A stretch of DNA of 41,962 nucleotides from Welwitschia mirabilis. Lineage: Eukaryota > Gnetophyta > Gnetopsida > Welwitschiales. Below, in pieces: positions 33,446 through 41,962 of the stretch (the stretch's first letter is position 1; each line of letters starts with the position of its first letter). A model generated the notes under the pieces. The model was not told the origin of the DNA. It made no database searches and worked only from the letters and a program-made list of their open reading frames with translations. The DNA is taken from contig JBOZIK010000001.1 in the NCBI GenBank assembly GCA_051453625.1, positions 231,182,011 through 231,223,972 on the forward strand, in the 5' to 3' direction. A program made the position numbers and the translations under genes.

Positions 33446-33463
33446 CCTAGAGCTCTGATATCA
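33446..33463 (-). other. Primer binding site of element C (tRNA-iMet type)
   Basis: Reverse strand reads TGATATCAGAGCTCTAGG, three bases after the LTR end (GTTATA). It matches the plant initiator-Met site TGGTATCAGAGC except for one G-to-A change in the 12-base core. Confidence 0.85.
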
Positions 33464-33466
33464 ATT

Positions 33467-36400
33467 TATAACATCCTCTCTTCCCTTCCCATAATTAAGC
33501 ACTATATATATATATTCCTTTTTCTCTTTCTTCCGTCTTTGATATTATTACCTAATAGACATAATGAAACCTAGCATCAAATTTTCCTTCATTAACATTT
33601 CTATATTCTAAGAAAACAAATCATATTGATATTATATATTTACCTATAATTAGTTTCTTGATTATTTTTATTTATAAGAAATAGTAATGTCACAAGTTTA
33701 TATCCTTCTTTTATTTCTATCTTTTTATCATATGAAAGATATCTTATCAATATTTACAGAGATGTAAAGTTATTGTAAACATAGTAGGATAAGTTTAAGA
33801 ATAATACATAACTAATATAATAAGAGGTTGTGAGTCCAATTAATGGCATTTCAACATGATATCTGAACATCCTTTGAATGTGAGTTAGTTTTACTTTAAG
33901 TTTTAAACTACATAAATATGACTTGCACTCAACTCCATAAGCTTTTAATTCACCTTGTTATACTCCCAATATAGGTAATAGTTCATACATGAGATGGGTA
34001 CATGCTTACAAATGACCTATCCTCTTTCTTTAAGTATCCCTAGATGGTTTAACATGATCCATTGATGTAAAGGACTCCAAATATTAAGTTAGAATAAGTT
34101 TAAACATGGGTAGAACAGAAGAGTGATGATCAAATTCACTTCTAGAAGATTATTATAAAAAAATAATGCAATGTAACATATCTTGGTAATGAAACCCATG
34201 TGTGGGAATGAACATTATTAAAATTATCTTGATTTAGTCGTATTTGATGAATACATCAAACAAATGCATGCATATAATTCTAGGTAATGTGGGTATTTAA
34301 TTAATTATTAACCTAGTTATAATAATTCTAATTATTATTAAGTTTAATTTATAGAAACAACCACAACAATAAAACAAACATATAATAACATCTTTATATT
34401 CAGGATTACAATAATAAAAATCTAAATAGAGGAAATATTCTTTTATTTTCTATTTAAATACAAAAAATATTATTTTTATTTTAATAATAATAAAAATATT
34501 TAAAATATATCAAATTACATATTAATAATATACTTAAAAAAACTAGAACATACCTAGAGTTATGCCAATTCTAGAAACATTCTTCCATGGTCATATGACA
34601 ATCTTCATGGATTGGTTCAAAGAAGGTAAACAAAAGAAAGTATATCTTAAGTATAATTGTTAAGATATAAATCTTTATCCAAGATTCATATGGCTATATG
34701 ATAAGTTAATAAAAAGAAGTAATAAGCCAAAGACTATTTATGTTACTTAAAGTACTAAGGTAAAAACTCTTACAAGCATACACATTCAAAGTAAGATAAA
34801 TAAAAAAGGTAAAATATGTATTTATACAAATAAAGTACTATTTATAAGTAATTTAACTTAAATTTATTAATCAAAACATATCTTACACACTTAAATTTCC
34901 TATAAACTTTATGTAATAAGTTTTATATAATTTAAAATACTAATTATAATATTTTTAAGCTCTAAGGAGACATCATAGTTAAAACTTAATAATTAATTAA
35001 TTATGAAGAAAAATAAATTATGTTAGTTTCTTAGAAGCTATACACATAATAGGATCCTCAAAATCTAACTTAAACCATCTTGGAATTTTAAAAATATTAT
35101 TTCTAAGGTTATCATTTAAGATTAAAGATGGTAAAATTTTCTAAAATTATAGTCCCATCACACTACACTAAAATGACCATAACTTTTAAAATACTTTGAG
35201 TTTTCAAATAATTCAAGATGTTTTGAAAATATTACTTAATTTCTTACAACTTAAGATGCTCAATTTATATATCTTAATATATATTTATATATATGTAAAT
35301 TACTTGCTCCCTATTTTCTACATTTATTTTCTAACATATTTTAATAAATAAATTTTTAAAAATAATTACCCACTAGAGAAATTACTATTTTTTTATTTTC
35401 ATGTTTATACCACAATATTAGACTTACAAAAAAAATATTTACTAATTTATACCTACTAATTAATAATTTAAAATATTTTTATCTAAAGACTTTATTTTGG
35501 AAATTTAATTTTTACCATAATAAAAATATGATAAAGTTTTCACAACTAGTTAAGTAATCACTTAGATCAGTAGAAAAATGAATATAATAACTAATTAATT
35601 ACAAATTTTTTTATCTAAGTTACTAATTCAAATAATTGTAGAAAGAAAGATTAAATCAATTCAAATAAAACCATTTACTATGAGCCTTAGGATTTCCATA
35701 AAAGAGTACTAGTCTAAAGAGATTTTTTTGAGTATCAGACTTTGCCATTAATAAAATAAATTTGATGCATAATAGATAAAAATGTAATAACAAAATAAAC
35801 ATGGATATCCAAATTTCCATTTTTTGTTTTTTTATAGTAAACTTCGTGGTCACTTGACTATAATCATCCATTAGTAACCTCCATCACCAAGTGCAAGAGA
35901 CCTCTTATATTTTCCTAGTGTCTTGGTTAGAGCCAATGGAAGGGAATAATATTTATAACATAATTTCATAAAAATCATAAATAATTCCCTAATATAATAT
36001 CACATCATTTGACTATAATCTTAAAAAGAGATCATATGGACAATTAGAGTAAAGAGTTTACTTAGGAAGATTAGTAAGTTCTTGATTATTAAAGATTAAT
36101 GAATATTTAAGCTTAATAGGTTCTTAGCTCCAAGCATTCAAGCTCCAAACTCCACAAGTAAGAGAATGAAATAAAGAGAAAGGAATGAAGGGGATGCACT
36201 TTTATGGAAGAAAATGGAAAGTATCTTCTTTTCAAGAGAGAACTATTTTTTAATATAAATAAACAATGGCACATAGATCAATATTACAAAATCCCATGAT
36301 TTAGCATTGATGAGTGGGATGAACAATAAGTTATATTAGAATGTAAAAAGAGATCATATTTATTACTCATGCATCTAACTAGGTTGAGTAATCTTCTTAT

Positions 36401-37114
36401 TTTAATTAGCAAGGATATCATGTATCATCTTCTTATGCTAGCTCCTTTTTAATCCTTCATAGGCTTATAAGTAAGTTTAATTCATTTAAGAAATTCATTA
36501 TAAGGATAAATGCAAAAATCTTAAAATTATCATATGGTAAAATGAGATAAACTCTTTAATTCTAATGCATAAAATAATGAGTGTGCTATGAACCAAGTTC
36601 CTTTAGACATCTCAAGAATATAAAAGTTAAGATAGAGTAAATATACTCATTTTTCATTCTTGGTTCTAGGTAAAAATTCATGTACTTATTCAAATGCTCA
36701 TTTATTTCAAAATACATAAAATTTACGAATCACATAACATAAGGAAGAAAATGTTTATTCATAATATAGTACACTTATTACATTTATGAGGAATTTAAAT
36801 AACTAAATAAGATGCAAAATAAATTATTATGTCCTCTTCAAAATTTTAATGTATTAGTTTTATTATATGATTTTAATTCTCACATAATGGAATTATCTAA
36901 TTTTTTAAGTGTTTGAATAGTTTTTCTCATAAAAACATTCTAACATATTTTTAATCATTGTCATGTTAAATTATGAAAATTAAAATCTAAAGTTAATTTA
37001 AAATTACATAATATTATTATAAGGATTTTAAATAAGGATAATTAATCATTTGGTTAAAAGCTTAATATACTTAATATTGAAGTAAATATGGTTTACAAAA
37101 TATGGAATATGACA
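33467..37114 (-). repeat. 5' LTR of element C (right in the window)
   Basis: 3648 bp. On the + strand from TATAACATCC (TG decayed to TA) to GGAATATGACA; pairs with 22677-26413. Low coding potential throughout. Confidence 0.85.
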
Positions 37115-37119
37115 GTGTG
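37115..37119. repeat. Target site duplication of element C, right copy (GTGTG)
   Basis: Identical to 22672-22676. Confidence 0.85.
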
Positions 37120-37740
37120 ACAGTGGACTTTAGTTAGTTAAGTATGACATTGAGCATCCATAGGTCAAGTGTAATGTTAGAATCTAACACTAATGTTAGA
37201 CTTCCTTGACCAAGTGTGATGTTAGAATTTAGTTGACAAAGCATAATGTTAGGCCTCTATGGATTAATTTTAATGCTAGACTCTAACTACAACATCATAC
37301 TTTTATGACTAAGTGTAACGTCAAAATTTAGTTAACTAAGTATAGCATTAGGCTTCCATTGGGTAAGTACCACATCGAGCATATATCAATTAAGTGCAAC
37401 ATCAAGCATCTAGGGAATCAAGTGTGACACTAGGCTTTAGTTAGTTAAGTATGACATTATACTTCTATTGGATAAGTGCAACATTAGGCTTCAATCAACC
37501 AAGTATGACCTCAAGCCTAGGGGGATTAAATATGACATGAAGCTCTAGTTAACCAAGTATAACATTAGTATTTATAAGATAATTATCATATTAGAGATGA
37601 GGTCCTTCAAGTATGATTTATTTTTTTTTCAACTCTGATGTTAGAGGATAGGCCTTTTAAGTGTGACATCAAGTTTTCTAGGTAACTGGAATGTTGGAGA
37701 TCGGGTCCTTCAAGTGTTACTTCAATGTTCTAAACTATAG
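37120..37740. repeat. 27-bp minisatellite array, right part
   Basis: Clearest section. Consecutive units at about 37311-37560 start AAGTGTAACGTC, AAGTATAGCATT, AAGTACCACATC, AAGTGCAACATC, AAGTGTGACACT, AAGTATGACATT and AAGTGCAACATT, spaced 27 bp (one 28). 45-bp variants occur at about 37160-37205 and 37265-37310. Degenerates after about 37600. Confidence 0.85.
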
Positions 37741-38302
37741 TTGGAATAATATCTTCATCTTAAGTTAACTATACTATAGTTAACTGTCCACTAAAGTTAA
37801 AAATCTAGTTTACCCAAGATCTTTTATTATAAATAGATGTTATCCTTTTTATTTTTTCTACTCATTTCTCATGTGAAGTGGTTCAAACCTCTTTTTTTAT
37901 AGGTATTGCTATATTTTATTTCTTTATTCTTATTATTAAATCCTTTTATATTATTTTGGTGATCCTTTTATTGATGCTCCCTGTCATTGTAGGTAACATC
38001 AAGGAATATTTCTTTTTTTATAGAAGCTTCCTTAGACTTCCACTTTTTCTTCCTTAAATTCTTGTTTTCCACTATTTAAATTATAGCCTGGTGTTATTTT
38101 CCTTAGTTTTTTAAGAATTCCCTAAAAGTTATTATATTAAATTAGATAATCAAGAGAGGGCTTTACAATTAGATTTTTCTTAAGTATTTAATTCAAATTT
38201 AATTAATCCTTACAACCTTTTTTTTATTTTTCCTTTAATATCCTACTATGTTATATATCTTAGATTTTCTTATATGCTTCCTTTAAACCTTAAAATAATA
38301 GC
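37741..38302 (+). other. Region between array and candidate gene, with TATA-like site
   Basis: TTATAAATAG near 37828 could be a TATA box, followed by pyrimidine-rich DNA up to the first ATG of the candidate decayed gene at 38303. No other feature seen. Confidence 0.3.
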
Positions 38303-39148
38303 ATGTTACACCTTTTGCATGATTCTATTTTTATTTTGAAGGAAAGTATTTGTTTAACTTTTAAGCTAAGTGATGAAAATAGCATTTCTTTTAAGATGAC
38401 TAATTTAGATTTTGATTTTAGGAATTTATTGGTTAAATAATTAGCTAAATTTCTTTTTGTAAAGGAAATATATACCACTATGTATGACATAGCTATTGTC
38501 AATATTGTAACTCCCTATTATATTATTTGTAATTAATTGATTACTTGTTTCACCTTTCTCCATAATCACACTAGTGAGATTCTTCATTATGCTATATACC
38601 TAATCTCTTTTACCATTAGGGGAATTTCTCTTAATTAGGCCATTATTATTTAATATTTTATGTTATCCCAACTTATTTATCTTAAAAGTAGTGGAGATAG
38701 GGAGGACTGATTTTGTGATCATGTGCTTTCAGGACTATACTTTGTAAGCTCTAAGCTTAGAAGTCTATAATCATTTTTTCCAATCCTATTTTAACTACTT
38801 TATCATTTTTACTAGCCTTAGAAAATGTACCCTATTAACCTTTACTTTACTCATGATTTTCTAGTGCAATGAAAGAAGAAGATTTGGTTCACATACTTCT
38901 AGAGATTCTTGTGAGAGTACTTTATTTATTTTATCTAAGGTAGGGATTTTATCCACTTATTATTTTGATGATAATCTATCATTAATTATGGATTTTATTT
39001 TTATATTGTATAGATAATAGAGTAACTAGTTCTAATTCATAAGATTTATTATGCCATTACAAGGATAAGGAAGTGGTATAAACAATCCTTTATAAGGTAA
39101 CTAAGGACCATTTGTCCTCAGCTTTCATCATCATCCTCGAATCAAAAG
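38303..39148 (+). pseudogene. Candidate decayed gene of unknown family, exon 1
   Basis: A single frame from ATG 38303 to 39148 (282 codons) reads as protein-like sequence with no evident frameshift, for example KLSDENSISFKMTNLDFDF near 38370 and LHNHTSEILHYAIYLISF near 38570. About 19 stops interrupt it. All could be one C-to-T step from CAA, CAG or CGA, but their density (6.7%) is not far below that of random A+T-rich DNA (about 8%), so the case rests on protein-likeness and on the splice-like junction below. It ends in a Ser-rich stretch followed by NQK and a GT. No known domain recognised. Could be an accessory ORF of a further mobile element. Confidence 0.35.
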
Positions 39149-39237
39149 GTGCATTTTTATTTTCTATCTTTTTTTATGCTACTTTTTTTCTTACTTATTT
39201 TTTTTAACAATAAGCAAGTGCTTGTGATTTTTTATAG
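39149..39237 (+). other. Possible 89-bp intron of the candidate gene
   Basis: AAAAG|GTGCATTTTT at the left and a T-rich tract ending TTTTTTATAG|GG at the right. Removing it joins two protein-like frames in phase 0. T-rich short introns are normal in plants, but AG/GT ends are common by chance here. Confidence 0.35.
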
Positions 39238-40440
39238 GGTTTAGAGGATTTACCTATTATTGATGAGGAGAAGATGGATTTTACCCTCTTATGTATTGTA
39301 AAAGACTTGAAATATCTAAGGAAGTAGTTCATTACACTGAGTATTTTCATATTCTACTTTACTTCAAGATTCTCAAGATTGATTTTAGATTTGAAGCTAG
39401 ATATTGATCATGATCTTTTAGATGTTGACGATCTACCATCACAAGTGAACATGTGCTATTCCACTCCATATTTTCCTTCTTCTATGTCATAGGATGATCC
39501 TTTTATAGAACAAGTTATACAATCTTTGTCTTACCCTCTGTTTACACCTAGAAGCATTATCAATGAGTTAGGTTAGGTTATGTACTAAATAGATTATACA
39601 CTCTTGATGCTATAGTCCCTTACTCCATGGGTTAATGAATTACCAGATTAAATTAGAAAGTTCTAAGTTATTTAAGATGTAATTTATACTCAGTTGACTC
39701 ATCGTTCATGGCTAGATAATGTTTATTTGTTTTATCATTCTCATGCTACCAACATTCCTTCCAACTATGAGTAAAGTCATAAGGGTTATTTCATCCTTTA
39801 TTATACTCCTTAATTAGAATGATCATAGTAGGTGAAGGATTCTTACAATCTAATAGATATGCTAGAATTGTTTTATTGCATGTTTCATCATGGGATTGAG
39901 TAGTAACAGACTACAAATAATGCCATTCACATGATTTAGATAATGTTATCTTCTTTATATCTATCTGAATCCAATTTATTTCAATTTATAAAAGTCTCCT
40001 TTATTTTTGCATAATAAAGTAGAAAATATATGCATTTTTAAAAAGAAATCAAGGGTAGATACTTCATGATTAGTAGATTTGAAAGCCCAACATGGCAAGC
40101 AGATTGTTTAGCTTATATAGATCATTTGGCTATTACTGTAGGTAATATTGTATTCATATATCATGATGGCAAGCCATTGTAGAAGCATTTATTAGGTACC
40201 TTAGTGGATCACAATAAACTTGACATGAATTTATATAGGAAGTATTTTCTAATTTCTTCTAATTTTGTAGGACATTGTTGTATTTGAATTCTATGGGTTG
40301 GAAAATTTCTCTTACTCCTCTAGTCCCTAATATTGATGTTATTTCAACTGATATAGAATACGCTACTGAGCCCATGAAATGTCAAGAGCCTACTTTATGT
40401 TTATCTCATGATTTTCTTCCTTCCTAAGAGGATAGATTTC
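39238..40440 (+). pseudogene. Candidate decayed gene of unknown family, exon 2
   Basis: The frame of GGT 39238 can be followed to about 40290 (some 350 codons) without an evident frameshift; then a +1 shift leads to a readable segment ending near 40425. The part 39427-39940 has 15 stops in 172 codons, no fewer than chance, and 14 of them are TAA/TAG. The best part is 40054-40285, about 76 codons with a single TAG, including ESPTWQADCLAYIDHLAITV and a later LVDHNKLDMNLYRKYFL. No zinc knuckle, DDE or YxDD motif is present. I do not recognise the protein. Confidence 0.4.
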
Positions 40441-41807
40441 TATTTCCCTTTTTATTACTTTTTAGAGTCTAATTTTGAGGTTCTTGAAGCCTCTCATCTG
40501 AATGTCTTATTTTGTTTTAGATTTTAATAATAATAGAAAATTATGTACTTTCATATTCATTTAATTTTTTTAACTAGATTGGAAAGATAGGAATTTACTA
40601 CCTTTTTTTGGCCTTGATATTAATTATAATATTTTAAATTTTTGAATTGTATTTTACTTTCACATTTTAATTAGGAATATTAGGCATTAAATAATAATGA
40701 ACTTCATAGCACATCTATATGTAAATAAATTTTCTCTTTATTATTATAGTAGCAAACTATAATAGTAATAATATTGCCTCTATGACTTGCTATAGGCTTG
40801 GACTAGTGGTTAAAGGTAAAGACATGAACCATGACCTTAGACCCTCTCTTTGGACCTTTGGGGATTAGTCAATGTTATTATTAGTTATTATCTATTCACT
40901 TCCACCTAATGTCATAGGCTTAAAAACCAAGATGAAGGAATACAATGTTATAATTAACAATCATGCCCTTTTTTTAAATAGTAGTTTCATTTAATTACAT
41001 ATTAATCACTCTTGATAAATATTTAATTAAGGATAAAGTAATTTTGAAACATTATAGTAGTATTTTTCAATTCATATTAATATGAATACTTTTCATAGAG
41101 TATAATAAATCATATTTAAAGTATGTTGATATTAATATCATTCTCTTCATAGGAAGAATTGTAGTGGCTTATAAAATTTGCACAAGTATTGCTTAATTTA
41201 AAGTTATAATTAAAGAAAGAAAAAGAAAAAAGAGTTGAGAATGTTATTTTAAAACTTCATTGGAAAGGTAGGAAAGTAAGCAAGCTCCAAGTTTTCACCC
41301 TACTTATCAACTATAAATTCTTCACTTTGATGATATCCTATACATTTTCTGTAACACACTTTAAACTATCAAGTAATAATGGTTGGGGTCATTGTGACAT
41401 AATTTTATACTTCATATAATGATTGGTGAACTTAATAGCCACTTAATCCTTCATAATATTAAAATAAGAATGGAAAGTAAGGACTCTAGGTGCTCAAAAT
41501 CCATCAAATTAAAAATACTTATACCAAGAAATTGTAGAATCTACTCAAATGCGAATGGAACTTGATAGTAAATTTGTTAATTAAACATTTTAAGTAAAAA
41601 GTAATTTGGGACTTGAAATTAAAATAAAAACAACTATTATGTTACATTAATAAATGCACATTATATCAAAGGAAGAAGAAATCTATAAAGAACTCCTTAA
41701 GCTATTCTTGAAACAAGGTCACTCCCCAAACAAAGCACTTAAAAGGCCATCTCAGCTTAACACTCCAAAGGTTATAATTTTTACCAAAATAAAAGATGTT
41801 ACAAATA
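40441..41807. other. No recognisable feature
   Basis: A+T-rich. The open frame 41654-41857 begins with a charged, protein-like stretch (EEEIYKELLKLFLKQ) but runs into the 27-bp array at 41808 and has no known homologue I can name. Confidence 0.5.
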
Positions 41808-41962
41808 AGGGCTCAAGTATTACATCAGACTCTAACTATGTGATTAGACTTCTATAACTAAGTGTAACATTAAACTTTAGTTGGGTAAGTATGACTTCAG
41901 TCCTCCAAATATCAAGTGCAATGTCAAACTACAATTTTGATGTCAAATTTCAATGATCAAGT
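41808..41962. repeat. 27-bp array, second occurrence, cut by window end
   Basis: Matches 22520-22674 with about four to six differences in 150 bases (about 97%), including the same irregular 45-bp unit order. It stops at the window end, three bases short of where element C is inserted in the other copy. Confidence 0.8.

Larger units (their letters stand above)
22677..37114 (-). mobile_element. Element C: Tekay/Del-type chromovirus (Ty3/gypsy), decayed
   Basis: Complete structure on the - strand: LTR (33467-37114), tRNA-iMet primer site, long leader, gag, protease, RT, RNase H, integrase with chromodomain, polypurine tract, LTR (22677-26413), with a perfect 5-bp target duplication. The integrase core (FIIGISKTQRGYNSIMVI), the RNase H stretch NYPIHDLELSIVIFTLKLW and the C-terminal chromodomain-like segment are typical of the Tekay/Del lineage. 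A probable copia LTR is inserted between gag and protease. All enzymes have lost catalytic residues. Confidence 0.88.

Noticed and set aside
40785-40860. tRNA- or SINE-like start (GGACTAGTGGTTAAAGG)
   Set aside because: It resembles a pol III A box, but no B box (GGTTCRANNCC) follows at the right distance and no cloverleaf forms.

Overview
This is a stretch of a flowering-plant nuclear genome. It is very A+T-rich (roughly 70-75% by eye) and has no intact gene, rRNA or tRNA that I can see. The plant origin follows from the elements it holds: Athila-lineage and Tekay/Del-chromovirus Ty3/gypsy retrotransposons, lineages known from plants. I cannot name the species. Nine runs of N mark scaffold gaps, and several look artefactual. 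The window is a graveyard of nested, heavily mutated retroelements. Nearly all real coding sequence is broken by stops and frameshifts, so short open frames are only the surviving islands of long dead genes.

Layout. (1) Positions 1-20418 are one Athila-type element on the + strand, 'element B'. Its 5' LTR enters from outside the window (1-532), followed by a decayed tRNA-Asp primer site (536-553), a leader, gag (9.7-11.1 kb), protease (11.2-11.9), reverse transcriptase (12.4-13.2), RNase H (13.4-13.75), integrase (13.8-15.2), a 3' region with a G-rich tract and a decayed extra ORF (17.45-18.66), a polypurine tract, and the 3' LTR (19194-20418). (2) Nested in B's leader is 'element A' (743-9213), bounded by a 5-bp target duplication ATGAC/ATGAT. 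It has two LTRs of about 1.05 kb and gag plus protease, but no reverse transcriptase, RNase H or integrase. It is a sister of B and probably a pol-less passenger. (3) At 20419-22040 I recognise nothing. (4) A minisatellite with a 27-bp unit (22040-22676 and 37115-37740) is split by (5) 'element C' (22677-37114, - strand), a Tekay/Del chromovirus with LTRs of about 3.6 kb, a tRNA-iMet primer site, gag, protease, RT, RNase H, integrase and chromodomain, and a perfect 5-bp target duplication GTGTG. A probable Ty1/copia LTR (about 29.67-31.11 kb) sits between C's gag and protease. (6) Downstream of the array are a TATA-like site and a candidate decayed two-exon gene of unknown family (38.3-40.4 kb). 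The window then ends in another, nearly identical piece of the 27-bp array (41808-41962).

How the parts relate. B originally encoded its own mobilisation machinery. A shares B's gag, protease, LTR 3' half, primer site and 3' region, so A could have used a B-like partner in trans. Both carry many copies of a short self-complementary motif (GTCATCCAGATGAC-like) in leader and 3' regions, and a conserved G-rich tract; these are the best candidates for undescribed cis-acting signals. Everything is now dead. Primer sites, zinc-knuckle codons and catalytic aspartates (Asp to Asn) differ from consensus mainly by C-to-T and G-to-A transitions, as expected of long-methylated, deaminated DNA.
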